A DNA stretch of 64,000 bases from an uncultured Corynebacterium sp. (GCA_946223355.1 CAMIPB010000005.1:28366-92365), one strand, 5' to 3'; shown: positions 24,600-34,480, numbered from the stretch's first letter. The notes: generated by a model from the sequence alone, not told the origin. Numbers and translations are program-made.

Positions 24600-26009
24600 C
24601 TAAACCAGTTGTTCAGTTCCTAGTTCGTGGGCGAGCGCTGCGGAAATCTCAGAATAGCGGAAGGTGAATCCGGCTTCGGTGATCCTGGAAGGGTGGACTC
24701 GTTGGTTTGCTAGAGCTAGCTCCCGGGCGCCTTCTTTTCCAAACAGTAATGTTGGGCCCAGGGCAGGAATTGGGAGCAAGGCAGGTCGATTGAGTTTGTC
24801 TCCCAGTGCCGCAGCGAAATCGCGGTTTAGAACTGGGTGTGGCGCAGTGGCGTTATATGTTCCACTCATTGATGGATCTACAGCTGCGCGGAGGTAAATA
24901 TCACAAAGGTCGTCCATTGCAATCCAACTAAACCAGAAGTCGCCGTCGCCGAAACGACCGCCCAAACCTGTTGAGAATAAGACGCGCAAAAGAGGTAAGA
25001 GTCCGTGAGCCCCGTCCATGACCACACCGGTACGTATGTTTACCACGCGTTTTCCTACCGCTGTCATTGGGGATGTTGCTGACTCCCACTGGCGGGTCAC
25101 GTCTGCCAAAAAACCGCTGCCTGGCGCAGAATCTTCGGTTAAAATTTCATCGCCACGGTCGTGGCCGTAGAAGCCAATTGCTGAAGCAGAAATCAGAGCC
25201 TGCACTGACTCCGTCTCAGCGCACACTTGCGCTAGTTTGTATGTTGGTTCAAGTCGGGAATTAAGAATCTCTTTTTTATGGGCCTCATTAAATCGTCCAA
25301 AAATGGGTTCACCCGCAAGATGAATAACTACGTCAATACCTTCAAGCATGTCCAGCTTTGGCTCGTGTGGATTCCACAATCGCTGGTGTGGTTTGGGGTT
25401 AGAGCGCACCAGTTGGATGACCTTATGACCGGCTGTAGACAGTAGTGTAGAAAGATTGCGCCCGACGGCGCCACGAGAGCCGGTGAGCGCGATATTCAGC
25501 GGTTGTGTGGGGTTAAGGAACCCAGCCATTGGGTCAATCGCGTAACCGTCTATTGAGTGTGCAGTCTTTTTTAACGCTGTGATATCGCCACGAAGCTGGT
25601 GCTGCCGGTAGGCAATAATAGGTGCAATCAGAGAACCGGGAAGGCGCGAATCAATATTATCTGTAACCAACGTCGTTGGCTGTCCTCGGTTAATTTGTGA
25701 GTCTCTAAGAGGAGAGTCCTGAAATTTATGCTCGTGGCGCCAGTGTGAAAACGCTCTAATAGGTGCTTGGGTGCACACATCGGTAAAAGCAGAGCCCTCT
25801 ACGTAGCCTGCAGGATCGTGTTCTGCGATCCAGCGAAGACCTGCGGGAAAGCCGAACACGGTAGTTCCATTTCTTAGGTTGCTGGCTTGCGACAGAGGAG
25901 CCATGGGGAGAAACGGGGGCGTGAGGCGGGAAGCGGCACCAAATCGGGTATGCCACTGCCACACTTGTTCGCGGGCCGCAGGCACGAGGTGTTGCGCATG
26001 AAAACTCAC
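24600..26009 (-). CDS. TIGR01777-family NAD(P)-dependent epimerase with N-terminal SRPBCC-like domain
   Basis: 469 residues. Residues 1-150 read as a ligand-binding SRPBCC/START-type domain (HLVPAAREQVWQWHTR, FRHEHKF-type segment FSHWRHEHKFQDS), followed by an extended SDR domain with IALTGSRGAVGRNLSTLL near 170, VIHLAGEPI, the SASAIGFYG active-site stretch (Tyr) and SWIAMDDLCDIYL. Its C-terminus has the family's QRVHPSRITEAGFTFRY motif. GTG 26007-26009 is preferred, because homologues start at this point; the frame is open 19 codons further up but that stretch lies in the pyrR promoter. Function is unknown; SDR family enzymes reduce or epimerise sugars or ketones. Confidence 0.8.
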   Translation of the reverse strand: MSFHAQHLVPAAREQVWQWHTRFGAASRLTPPFLPMAPLSQASNLRNGTTVFGFPAGLRWIAEHDPAGYVEGSAFTDVCTQAPIRAFSHWRHEHKFQDSPLRDSQINRGQPTTLVTDNIDSRLPGSLIAPIIAYRQHQLRGDITALKKTAHSIDGYAIDPMAGFLNPTQPLNIALTGSRGAVGRNLSTLLSTAGHKVIQLVRSNPKPHQRLWNPHEPKLDMLEGIDVVIHLAGEPIFGRFNEAHKKEILNSRLEPTYKLAQVCAETESVQALISASAIGFYGHDRGDEILTEDSAPGSGFLADVTRQWESATSPMTAVGKRVVNIRTGVVMDGAHGLLPLLRVLFSTGLGGRFGDGDFWFSWIAMDDLCDIYLRAAVDPSMSGTYNATAPHPVLNRDFAAALGDKLNRPALLPIPALGPTLLFGKEGARELALANQRVHPSRITEAGFTFRYSEISAALAHELGTEQLV

Positions 26010-26096
26010 GAGTTGCTTCAACCTTTCTTGCTTTCTTGGGGCTGCTGAATCTGCTATCGTTAGCATCGACGTTACACCGCTAGCGTCGTGAAACCG

Positions 26097-26132
26097 TCCT
26101 TTAAAGACCGCACCGTGAGGCGGGGAAGGAGG
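26097..26132 (+). promoter_or_regulatory. Candidate PyrR-binding leader occluding the pyrR Shine-Dalgarno
   Basis: A stem-loop has CCGC (26108-26111) paired with GCGG (26120-26123) around the loop ACCGTGAG, which resembles the PyrR-recognised CCnGnGAGG loop. An outer stem pairs TCCTT (26097-26101) with AAGGA (26126-26130), part of the AAGGAGG ribosome site of pyrR. This fits the PyrR translational repression known in mycobacteria, where UMP-bound PyrR stabilises a structure that hides the site. Binding itself is inferred. Confidence 0.6.
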
Positions 26133-26137
26133 TCACG

Positions 26138-26731
26138 ATGAGTGAATCAACACGGTCCACGCACGTCAGTGAGCTATTGAGCTCGGACGACGTTGGACGA
26201 ACTGTTGCACGAATCGCGCACCAGATTATTGAAAAGACCGCGCTCGATACCACTGACGCTTCAAGGCACCCGATTATGCTGTTGGGCATCCCATCAGGTG
26301 GCGTACCTTTGGCTGAGCGTCTGGCAGAAAAGATTAAAGAATTCTCCGGGGTAGAAGTCCCAGTTGGCTCCCTCGACATCACTCTGTATCGCGACGATCT
26401 GCGTACTAAACCACACCGTGCCCTGAAACCAACGTTGATCCCCGGTTCAGGAATAGATGGCGCGTTGGTTATTTTGGTCGATGATGTCCTGTTTTCAGGA
26501 AGAAGTATTCGCGCTGCCTTGGATGCCTTGCGTGATCTCGGCCGGCCAAGCATCGTCCAACTTGCTGTTTTGGTGGATCGCGGACACCGCGAACTACCGA
26601 TCCGCGCAGACTATGTGGGCAAAAACATTCCAACTGCTCGTGAAGAAGACGTCAATGTCTTTGTTGCCGCATTGGATGGCAAGGATGCAGTCGAGTTGAC
26701 GCGTCCTACGACGAAGAACTCGGCTTCTTAG
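26138..26731 (+). CDS. pyrR: Bifunctional pyr operon regulator / uracil phosphoribosyltransferase
   Basis: 197 residues. PyrR binds pyr mRNA when UMP is high and has weak uracil phosphoribosyltransferase activity. Seen: GIPSGGVPLAERL near residue 49, the PRPP motif VILVDDVLFSGRSIRAALDAL (split as VILVDDVLFSGRSIRA) near 108, and LVDRGHRELPIRADYVGKN near 147. It is the first gene of the pyr operon, with AAGGAGG ahead of its ATG inside the candidate PyrR stem-loop, so it probably represses its own operon. Confidence 0.95.
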   Translation: MSESTRSTHVSELLSSDDVGRTVARIAHQIIEKTALDTTDASRHPIMLLGIPSGGVPLAERLAEKIKEFSGVEVPVGSLDITLYRDDLRTKPHRALKPTLIPGSGIDGALVILVDDVLFSGRSIRAALDALRDLGRPSIVQLAVLVDRGHRELPIRADYVGKNIPTAREEDVNVFVAALDGKDAVELTRPTTKNSAS

Positions 26732-26749
26732 AGGGAAGGTTCCAGGCTG

Positions 26750-27715
26750 ATGAAACATCTTCTATCAATTTCTGATTTGTCGCGAGAAGAGGTGATTGGC
26801 CTATTAGAAGAGGCCGATCGCTTCCGCGAAACGCTCGAAGGCCGTGAGGTTAAGAAGCTTCCTACCTTGCGCGGCCGCACCATTTACACCCTTTTTTATG
26901 AGAATTCCACGCGTACGCGCTCATCATTTGAAACCGCGGGTAAGTGGATGTCTGCAGATGTCATCAACTTGTCTGCATCTAGCTCATCTGTGAAAAAAGG
27001 GGAGTCTTTGCGTGACACAGGTCTGACCCTTGCAGCCATCGGTGCTGATGCCATCGTTATACGTCATCCATCCTCCGGTGCAGCAGCTCAGTTGGCATCG
27101 TGGGTTGCGCCCAACGGTAATGGTCCATCTGTAATTAACGCGGGTGACGGATCGCACCAGCACCCAACTCAAGCGTTACTGGATGCTGTTACCATGCGCC
27201 AGCGCCTGGGCATCACCAGCGGTGATTTCGCTGGCCTAAAGGTCAAGATTGTTGGCGACTGCTTGCATTCGCGGGTGGTGCGTTCCAATGTGGATCTACT
27301 GAGCATGCTCGGCGCGGATATCACTCTTGTAGCTCCGCCGACTTTATTGCCTACTGCTGTAGAAACATGGCCGGTTTCCGTCTCGTATGACTTTGATTCC
27401 GAGATTGAAGACGCGGACGTCATCATGATGTTGCGAGTACAGCAGGAACGTATGAATGGCGGATTTTTCCCCTCCCATAGGGAATATGCCACTTGCTACG
27501 GCTTGTCCAAGCAGCGTGCAGCGATGATGAAGAAGGATGCCATCATCATGCACCCGGGGCCAATGCTTAGAGGCATGGAAATCAACTACGCCGTGGCTGA
27601 CTTAGATAATGCTGCTGTTCTCCAGCAGGTCAATAATGGCGTTAACTTGCGTATGGCGGTTCTGTTTAAGCTGCTCGTAGGGGAGAACTCCGCAGATATT
27701 AAGGGGGATGCATAA
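26750..27715 (+). CDS. pyrB: Aspartate carbamoyltransferase, catalytic subunit
   Basis: 321 residues. Makes N-carbamoyl-aspartate from carbamoyl phosphate and aspartate. Carbamoyl phosphate loop FYENSTRTRSSFE near residue 50, SSSVKKGESLRDT near 78, the HPTQALLD motif near 137 and PGPMLRGMEI near 265. No regulatory subunit (pyrI) gene is present, as in other actinobacteria. Nineteen bases after pyrR with GGGAAGG upstream; pyrC follows at once. Confidence 0.97.
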   Translation: MKHLLSISDLSREEVIGLLEEADRFRETLEGREVKKLPTLRGRTIYTLFYENSTRTRSSFETAGKWMSADVINLSASSSSVKKGESLRDTGLTLAAIGADAIVIRHPSSGAAAQLASWVAPNGNGPSVINAGDGSHQHPTQALLDAVTMRQRLGITSGDFAGLKVKIVGDCLHSRVVRSNVDLLSMLGADITLVAPPTLLPTAVETWPVSVSYDFDSEIEDADVIMMLRVQQERMNGGFFPSHREYATCYGLSKQRAAMMKKDAIIMHPGPMLRGMEINYAVADLDNAAVLQQVNNGVNLRMAVLFKLLVGENSADIKGDA

Positions 27716-27716
27716 C

Positions 27717-29084
27717 ATGACCACACCACAGATTTCATCTGTAGAAAACTTCCCAGAGGTTGGTTTTACCAGTCCCGCCAATCAGGGCACAGTACTCCTG
27801 CGTGGCGTGCGTCCTTATGGCGAAGGGGAGGCTGTCGACGTCCTCGTCAAGCACGGCGTCATAGAGTCCATCGATTCTCACATCGCGGTGGGCGACGATG
27901 AGGATGTAGATGTCATTGAAGGCCACGGTCGAGTCTTACTTCCCGGTTTGGTTGATATGCACGTTCATCTGCGGGAACCTGGCCGGGAGGATACCGAAAC
28001 CATCGAGACTGGTTCAAAGGCAGCCGCTAAGGGTGGGTTCACGGCGGTGTTCACAATGGCTAACACCAACCCCGTGACTGATCAGCCGATTATTGCAGAA
28101 TCAGTTTGGCGCAAAGCCCAGGCCTTGGGGCTTTGCGATGTGCACCCGATTGGCTCCATCACCAAGGGCTTGGAAGGCAAAACGCTGACTGAATTTGGCA
28201 TGATGGCACGTTCTGCTGCACGAGTTCGGATGTTCTCAGATGACGGTAAGTGCGTCGATGATCCGCTCATCATGCGTCGAGCTCTTGAGTACGCGAAGGG
28301 TATGGACGTACTTTTAGCACAGCACGCAGAAGAACCGCGTCTGACAAAGGGAGCTGTTGCTCATGAGGGAGAAAACGCTGCCAAGCTTGGTTTGACCGGC
28401 TGGCCGCGGGTTGCAGAGGAGTCGATCGTCGCCCGCGACGCTCTTCTAGCCCGTGACTACGGCAACCGAGTTCATATTTGCCATGCTTCCACCACTGGCA
28501 CAGTCGAGCTTTTGAAGTGGGCTAAAAGCCAGGGAATCCCGCTTAGCGCGGAAGTTACCCCGCATCACTTGCTCATGACTGATGACAAGCTGCACACCTA
28601 TGACGGTGTGTTCCGTGTTAACCCGCCGCTGCGTGAAGAACACGACACTGTAGCGTTGCGCGATGCGCTGTTGGACGGAACCATTGATTGTGTAGCTACA
28701 GACCACGCACCGCATGGTGCAGAAGACAAGTGCGTAGAGTTTGAAAACGCACGCCCAGGCATGCTTGGGCTTGAGTCTTCGCTTGCAGTAATTGCCAAAA
28801 TTTTCGTTTCTTCTGGACTTGCTGACTGGCGGTTCATCGCACGCGTCATGAGTGAGCGACCTGCAGAATTGACGCGTCTTCCAGGACATGGTCGTCCAAT
28901 CGCCGTCGGCGAACCTGCAAACCTTACTATCGTGGATCCAGAAGCACCGTGGACCTCTGACAACACGATGTTGGAATCTAAAACCGAGAACAACCCGTAC
29001 GAGGGCGAGGAGTTTAATGCACGTGTTACGCACACTTTGCTTCGCGGCAACGTCACCTTCGCGCTTGAAACAGAAAAGGAATAA
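27717..29084 (+). CDS. pyrC: Dihydroorotase
   Basis: 455 residues, class I amidohydrolase that closes carbamoyl-aspartate to dihydroorotate. Metal ligands and motifs: DMHVHLREPGREDTET near residue 81, carboxylated-Lys region, HEE-like QHAEEP, VHICHASTTGTVELL near 255, and the catalytic DHAPH (ATDHAPHGAEDK) near 330. ATG 27717 is used; an ATG at 27708 is embedded in the ribosome site AAGGGGG. One base separates its start from the pyrB stop. Confidence 0.97.
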   Translation: MTTPQISSVENFPEVGFTSPANQGTVLLRGVRPYGEGEAVDVLVKHGVIESIDSHIAVGDDEDVDVIEGHGRVLLPGLVDMHVHLREPGREDTETIETGSKAAAKGGFTAVFTMANTNPVTDQPIIAESVWRKAQALGLCDVHPIGSITKGLEGKTLTEFGMMARSAARVRMFSDDGKCVDDPLIMRRALEYAKGMDVLLAQHAEEPRLTKGAVAHEGENAAKLGLTGWPRVAEESIVARDALLARDYGNRVHICHASTTGTVELLKWAKSQGIPLSAEVTPHHLLMTDDKLHTYDGVFRVNPPLREEHDTVALRDALLDGTIDCVATDHAPHGAEDKCVEFENARPGMLGLESSLAVIAKIFVSSGLADWRFIARVMSERPAELTRLPGHGRPIAVGEPANLTIVDPEAPWTSDNTMLESKTENNPYEGEEFNARVTHTLLRGNVTFALETEKE

Positions 29085-29093
29085 GCAACAGCC

Positions 29094-30245
29094 ATGACTT
29101 CTAGAAACTCCACTCCAGCCGTACTGGTTTTGGCTTCCGGCCGAGTCTTCCGTGGTTACGGTTTTGGTGCAACGGGCACGACACTCGGAGAAGCCGTGTT
29201 TACTACCGCGATGACGGGCTACCAGGAGACCATGACGGATCCGTCGTACCACCGCCAGTTGGTGACCTTGACCGCACCGCAGATTGGCAACACTGGCTGG
29301 AACGACGAGGACAATGAGTCCCGGGGCAACAAGATTTGGGTTGCAGGCCTTATCATCCGTGACCTCTCCCATCGTGTATCTAACTGGCGTGCGCAGCGCA
29401 GCTTGGAAGACGAGATGCTCGCACAGAACGTCATCGGTATCCGCGGGATTGACACTCGTGCGCTGGTTCGCCTTCTGCGCAACGAAGGCTCTATCGCTGC
29501 CGGAATCTTCAGTGGTGACGATGCCTTGCGCTCAGAAGAAGAACTGGTAGAGCAGGTGCGTGCCCAGCAATCCATGGCCGGCGCTGATCTGGCAAGCGAA
29601 GTTACTACTGATGATGTGTACACGATTCCAGCTGTAGGGGAGAAGAGGTTTACGGTCGTTGCTTATGACATGGGCATTAAATCGGCAACGCCTAACCATT
29701 TCGCCGAACGTGGAATTGAGTCCATTGTAGTACCAGCGGGCACCCCGCTAGAGCAGATTAAGCAGTACAACCCAGACGGCGTGTTTATTTCCAACGGCCC
29801 TGGTGACCCGGCAACTGCCGATCAGATGGTTGCTGTAACTCGTGATATTTTGGCAGCCAAGCTCCCACTGTTTGGCATCTGCTTTGGCAACCAAATCTTA
29901 GGTCGCGCACTAGGAATGAATACCTACAAGATGAAGTTTGGTCACCGGGGAATCAATGTACCGGTAAAGAACCATCTCACCGGCAAGATCGACATCACTT
30001 CTCAGAACCACGGATTCGCCCTTGAGGGTGAGCCGGGACAAGAATTCGAGACCGACTTTGGCCCGGCAATTGTCACACACACCTGCCTTAACGACGGCAC
30101 GGTCGAAGGCGTTGCACTCAAGAGCGGCATGGCTTATTCCGTGCAGTACCACCCAGAGTCAGCTGCCGGCCCACACGATGCCAATCCACTTTTTGACCAA
30201 TTTGTCCAGCTAATGCAGGGCAACCCGGTAGAGCTCAATCAGTAA
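29094..30245 (+). CDS. carA: Carbamoyl-phosphate synthase small (glutaminase) subunit
   Basis: 383 residues. Supplies ammonia from glutamine to CarB. The N-terminal CarA domain has LASGRVFRGYGFGATG and TGYQETMTDPSY; the C-terminal class I glutamine amidotransferase has ISNGPGDP near 226, the nucleophile Cys in LFGICFGNQILG near 262, and the His-Glu pair in VQYHPES near 346. Nine bases after pyrC; carB follows after 24. Confidence 0.98.
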   Translation: MTSRNSTPAVLVLASGRVFRGYGFGATGTTLGEAVFTTAMTGYQETMTDPSYHRQLVTLTAPQIGNTGWNDEDNESRGNKIWVAGLIIRDLSHRVSNWRAQRSLEDEMLAQNVIGIRGIDTRALVRLLRNEGSIAAGIFSGDDALRSEEELVEQVRAQQSMAGADLASEVTTDDVYTIPAVGEKRFTVVAYDMGIKSATPNHFAERGIESIVVPAGTPLEQIKQYNPDGVFISNGPGDPATADQMVAVTRDILAAKLPLFGICFGNQILGRALGMNTYKMKFGHRGINVPVKNHLTGKIDITSQNHGFALEGEPGQEFETDFGPAIVTHTCLNDGTVEGVALKSGMAYSVQYHPESAAGPHDANPLFDQFVQLMQGNPVELNQ

Positions 30246-30269
30246 TATCACCAGGAAGGAAAACATACT

Positions 30270-33200
30270 ATGCCAAAGCGCACTGACCTCAACCACGTCC
30301 TGGTGATCGGCTCCGGCCCGATTGTCATCGGACAAGCCTGTGAGTTTGACTACTCCGGCACCCAAGCTTGCCGCGTACTGAAGGAAGAAGGCTTGCGTGT
30401 CACGTTGGTCAACTCCAACCCGGCAACAATTATGACGGATCCTGAGTTTGCTGATCACACCTATGTGGAGCCAATTCAGCCAGAATTTATTGAGAAGATC
30501 TTCCAGAAAGAAATCGCCGAAGGACATCCAATCGATGCTGTCTTGGCAACGCTTGGTGGCCAGACCGCTCTCAACGCAGCTGTTCAGCTGGACCGGCAGG
30601 GAATCCTGGACAAGTACAACATCGAACTAATTGGAGCAGATATCGATGCTATTGAGCGTGGTGAAGACCGCCAAAAGTTCAAGGATATCGTGGCCAAAAT
30701 TGGCGGCGAATCCGCGCGCTCCAGAGTTTGCCACAACATGGAGGAAGTCCATGAAACTGTCGCGGAGCTAGGTCTGCCCGTCGTCGTTCGCCCGTCATTT
30801 ACTATGGGCGGTCTAGGATCTGGTTTGGCTTATACCAACGAAGATCTTGAGCGTATTGCTGGTGGCGGACTCGCTGCATCACCTGAAGCCAACGTTTTGA
30901 TTGAAGAATCAATCCTGGGCTGGAAAGAATTCGAGCTCGAGCTCATGCGCGACGGCGACGACAACGTCGTCGTTATCGCGTCAATTGAAAACGTTGACGC
31001 TCTCGGCGTTCACACAGGCGATTCCGTAACTGTTGCTCCAGCACTTACTTTGACTGACCGTGAGTTTCAGAAGATGCGCGATCAGGGTATTGCAATCATC
31101 CGCGAAGTTGGCGTTGACACCGGTGGCTGCAACATCCAGTTCGCCGTCAACCCGAACGATGGTCGCATTATCACCATTGAGATGAACCCACGTGTGTCTA
31201 GGTCCTCGGCGCTTGCTTCAAAGGCCACCGGTTTCCCAATTGCTAAATTGGCTGCCAAGCTCGCAATCGGCTACACCCTTGATGAAGTCACCAATGACAT
31301 CACTGGTGTGACCCCAGCGGCATTTGAACCTACGTTGGACTACGTTATCGTCAAGGCTCCGCGCTTTGCTTTTGAGAAGTTCCAAGGTGCAGACGATACG
31401 TTGACTACCACCATGAAGTCCGTTGGTGAGGCCATGGGTATTGGTCGCAACTACATCTCCGGTTTGAACAAGGTCATGCGCTCTCTCGAGAACAAGCCTT
31501 CTGGGTTCTGGACTTTCGACGACGAGTACTTTGCTGGTGAGCGTGCAAAGGATAAGGATGCAGTTCTAGAGGACTTGCGTCGTCCTACAGAGGGTAGGTT
31601 GTACGATGTAGAACTTGCTCTTCGTTTAGGCGCCACAGTTGAAGAGGTACACGAAGCTTCCAGTATTGACCCTTGGTTTATTGAAGAGGTCAAGGTTCTT
31701 GTTGATTTCCGCACAAAGCTTCTCGACGCTCCCGTGCTTGACGAAGAGCTCCTGCGCGAAGCAAAGTACCTGGGGCTTTCTGACGCCCAGATCGCAGCTC
31801 TGCGCCCGGAGTTCGCTGGAGAAGACGGCGTGCATTCCCTGCGTTGGTCACTAGGAATCCGTCCCGTATATAAGACTGTAGATACCTGTGCTGGTGAGTT
31901 CGAAGCTCAAACTCCGTACCACTACTCAGCCTACGAGCTAGACCCCGCCGCAGAGACTGAGGTAGCTCCGCAGACTGAAAAGGATAAGGTAATTATCCTA
32001 GGTTCCGGACCTAACCGTATCGGCCAGGGTATTGAGTTCGATTATTCCTGTGTACATGCTGCTCTTGAGCTTTCACGCATTGGGTACGAAACCGTCATGG
32101 TCAACTGCAACCCTGAGACCGTGTCCACCGACTACGACACCGCTGATCGTCTGTACTTTGAGCCGTTGACGTTTGAAGACGTCATGGAGGTCTACAAGGC
32201 TGAGTCTGAGTCCGGAACAGTCGCCGGTGTCATCGTCCAGCTGGGAGGTCAGACTCCTTTGGGACTCGCACAGCGTCTTGCAGATGCGGGAGTACCTGTG
32301 GTGGGAACGACGCCAGAGGCAATTGACTTGGCCGAGGATCGCGGTGAATTCGGCAAAGTTCTGGCTAAGGCTGAGCTCGACGCCCCTGCGTTTGGCACCG
32401 CAACCGATTTCGGAGAGGCAAAGGCCGTAGCAACCGAAATCGGTTACCCAGTTCTGGTTCGCCCTTCCTACGTCCTAGGCGGTCGCGGTATGGAGATCGT
32501 TTACGACGAGGCATCGCTGGAGGACTACATCACCCGTGCTACCGAGCTGTCTTCGGACCACCCAGTACTAGTAGACCGCTTCCTGGACTCTGCAATTGAA
32601 ATTGACGTTGACGCACTTTGCGATGGCACAGACGTTTATCTCGGTGGCGTGATGGAGCATATTGAAGAAGCCGGAATCCACTCCGGTGACTCCTCATGTG
32701 CACTGCCGCCGATGACCCTGGGGCCACAAGATATTGAAAAGGTGCGTCGTTCTACTGAGGCCTTGGCGCATGGAATTGGTGTTCAGGGATTGATGAACGT
32801 TCAGTTTGCGTTGAAGGATGACATCCTTTACGTCATTGAGGCAAACCCGCGTGCTTCACGTACTGTTCCATTCGTATCCAAAGCAACTGGCGTTCCTTTG
32901 GCGAAGGCTGCTTCTCGGATCATGATGGGCTCGACAATTGCAGAGTTGAAGCAAGAAGGTATGCTCCCTTCAACCTACGACGGTGGAGCGTTGCCAGATG
33001 GTCACCCAATTGCGGTTAAGCAAGCCGTGTTGCCGTTTAACCGTTTCCGTCGCTTCGACGGAAAGATGCTTGATACTTTGCTCTCTCCAGAGATGAAGTC
33101 AACGGGCGAAGTCATGGGTCTGGCAAGCAATTTCGGAGCAGCTTATCTCAAGGGTGAGATTTCTGCATACGTTAAATTGCCCAAGGAAGGAACCATCTTC

Positions 33201-33605
33201 GTTTCCGTTGCTAATCGCGATAAGCGCACCCTAATCCTGCCAATTCAGCATCTTGCCTCCATGGGATACAAGATTCTAGCGACCTCTGGCACCGGATCCA
33301 TTTTGAGCCGAAACGGGATTGATTGTGAAATTGTTCCAAAGGCCTCCGAGGTAAGGGAAGGGGCAGAAGGCAAATCGATCGTCGACCGAATTTTGGACCA
33401 GGAAGTTGACTTGATCCTTAACACTCCAGCTGGATCCTCTGGCGCTCGTCACGATGGTTATGAAATCCGCGCAGCCGCCATTGAAATGGATGTTTCGCTC
33501 ATCACTACTGTTCAGGCAGTGACAGCAGCGGTACAGGCCTTGAACGCTTTCCGTCAGGGTGACCTGGAAGTGCGTGCACTTCAGGAGCTTGAACATGGAG
33601 AATAA
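30270..33605 (+). CDS. carB: Carbamoyl-phosphate synthase large subunit
   Basis: 1111 residues, full length. Two homologous ATP-grasp halves: the first (about 1-550) with LVIGSGPIVIGQACEFDYSG at the N-terminus (split as LVIGSGPIVIGQ), VVRPSFTMGGLGSG and EMNPRVSRSSALASKATG; the second (550-950) with ILGSGPNRIGQGIEFDYS and VRPSYVLGGRGMEIV. The last 150 residues are the MGS-type allosteric domain that binds UMP/ornithine in E. coli. Serves both pyrimidine and arginine synthesis. It overlaps the start of pyrF by 11 bases. Confidence 0.98.
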   Translation: MPKRTDLNHVLVIGSGPIVIGQACEFDYSGTQACRVLKEEGLRVTLVNSNPATIMTDPEFADHTYVEPIQPEFIEKIFQKEIAEGHPIDAVLATLGGQTALNAAVQLDRQGILDKYNIELIGADIDAIERGEDRQKFKDIVAKIGGESARSRVCHNMEEVHETVAELGLPVVVRPSFTMGGLGSGLAYTNEDLERIAGGGLAASPEANVLIEESILGWKEFELELMRDGDDNVVVIASIENVDALGVHTGDSVTVAPALTLTDREFQKMRDQGIAIIREVGVDTGGCNIQFAVNPNDGRIITIEMNPRVSRSSALASKATGFPIAKLAAKLAIGYTLDEVTNDITGVTPAAFEPTLDYVIVKAPRFAFEKFQGADDTLTTTMKSVGEAMGIGRNYISGLNKVMRSLENKPSGFWTFDDEYFAGERAKDKDAVLEDLRRPTEGRLYDVELALRLGATVEEVHEASSIDPWFIEEVKVLVDFRTKLLDAPVLDEELLREAKYLGLSDAQIAALRPEFAGEDGVHSLRWSLGIRPVYKTVDTCAGEFEAQTPYHYSAYELDPAAETEVAPQTEKDKVIILGSGPNRIGQGIEFDYSCVHAALELSRIGYETVMVNCNPETVSTDYDTADRLYFEPLTFEDVMEVYKAESESGTVAGVIVQLGGQTPLGLAQRLADAGVPVVGTTPEAIDLAEDRGEFGKVLAKAELDAPAFGTATDFGEAKAVATEIGYPVLVRPSYVLGGRGMEIVYDEASLEDYITRATELSSDHPVLVDRFLDSAIEIDVDALCDGTDVYLGGVMEHIEEAGIHSGDSSCALPPMTLGPQDIEKVRRSTEALAHGIGVQGLMNVQFALKDDILYVIEANPRASRTVPFVSKATGVPLAKAASRIMMGSTIAELKQEGMLPSTYDGGALPDGHPIAVKQAVLPFNRFRRFDGKMLDTLLSPEMKSTGEVMGLASNFGAAYLKGEISAYVKLPKEGTIFVSVANRDKRTLILPIQHLASMGYKILATSGTGSILSRNGIDCEIVPKASEVREGAEGKSIVDRILDQEVDLILNTPAGSSGARHDGYEIRAAAIEMDVSLITTVQAVTAAVQALNAFRQGDLEVRALQELEHGE

Positions 33606-34413
33606 GTCCTTTGGTGAGCGTTTGGTCGCCGCAGGGGAGCAGTATGGTCGTCTCTGCGTGGGGATAGATCCGCATGAACATTTGCTTGACTCGTGGGGAT
33701 TGTCTGATGATATTGACGGACTGCGCAGCTTTAGTGAGACGTGTCTCAAAGCTTTTTCTGGCAACGTCGCGCTCGTGAAGCCTCAGGTAGCGTTTTATGA
33801 GCGCTTCGGTTCGCTTGGACTTGGTGTCTTGGAGGAAACTATCCAGGCGCTGCGCGAGTCAGGCGTGCTCGTAGTATCGGACGCAAAGCGCGGGGACATC
33901 GGCTCTACCATGGCAGGCTATGCGAGTGCCTGGCTTGGTCAAGGTTCTCCATTGGAATCTGATGCAGTCACAGTTGCACCGTATCTCGGCGTGGGGGCAT
34001 TGAAGCCAGCATTTGAGGCTTCTGCACAAACGGGCAAAGGCATTTTTGTATTAGCTGCTACTTCGAACCCTGAAGCGGTCAAACTCCAATCAAGTCATGA
34101 CGAATCCGGGCGCACAGTTGCCCAGGCCGTCGTGGACGAATGTGCGACATTCAACGCGGCATCGGCTAGCGCCGTGGGAAGTATCGGAGTGGTAGTTGGT
34201 GCTACCGTCAGCGATGCTCCAAAGTTGGGTTCATTAAACGGTCCGGTATTGATGCCAGGCGTGGGTGCTCAAGGAGCAAGCATGGCAGACGCGGACTCAC
34301 TAGTTGGTGAACAAACACATCTGGCTTTCCCTAATGTTTCACGGGCAGTATTGCGTTCGGGTCCGGATCCGGAGAAAATGCAAGAAAGTATCGCGTCGTT
34401 GCTCAAACGATAG
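33595..34413 (+). CDS. pyrF: Orotidine-5'-phosphate decarboxylase
   Basis: 272 residues, mycobacterial-type (PyrF subfamily 2) decarboxylase making UMP. Active-site segment VVSDAKRGDIGSTMAGYA near residue 87 (Asp-Lys-x-x-Asp), substrate segment CVGIDPHEH near 21, VKPQVAFYERFG near 60, and PGVGAQGASMAD near 220. ATG 33595 lies inside the carB 3' end, with AGGAG eight bases ahead. No pyrD is present in this operon, so dihydroorotate oxidation is encoded elsewhere. An intrinsic terminator follows. Confidence 0.95.
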   Translation: MENKSFGERLVAAGEQYGRLCVGIDPHEHLLDSWGLSDDIDGLRSFSETCLKAFSGNVALVKPQVAFYERFGSLGLGVLEETIQALRESGVLVVSDAKRGDIGSTMAGYASAWLGQGSPLESDAVTVAPYLGVGALKPAFEASAQTGKGIFVLAATSNPEAVKLQSSHDESGRTVAQAVVDECATFNAASASAVGSIGVVVGATVSDAPKLGSLNGPVLMPGVGAQGASMADADSLVGEQTHLAFPNVSRAVLRSGPDPEKMQESIASLLKR

Positions 34414-34440
34414 ATTAACTATTGTTGTATGACCAGCAGA

Positions 34441-34480
34441 AACGCCAGTTTGTTTACAGTGTGAATGAACTGGCGTTTTT
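34441..34480 (+). terminator. Intrinsic terminator of the pyr operon
   Basis: AACGCCAGTT (34441-34450) pairs with AACTGGCGTT (34468-34477), and T34478-34480 continue the U-run. It is 27 bases after the pyrF stop and ends the pyrR-pyrF transcript. Confidence 0.9.

Noticed and set aside
28446..29372. 308-codon open frame antisense to pyrC/carA
   Set aside because: Cys- and Arg-rich translation without motif, entirely opposite two certain genes.
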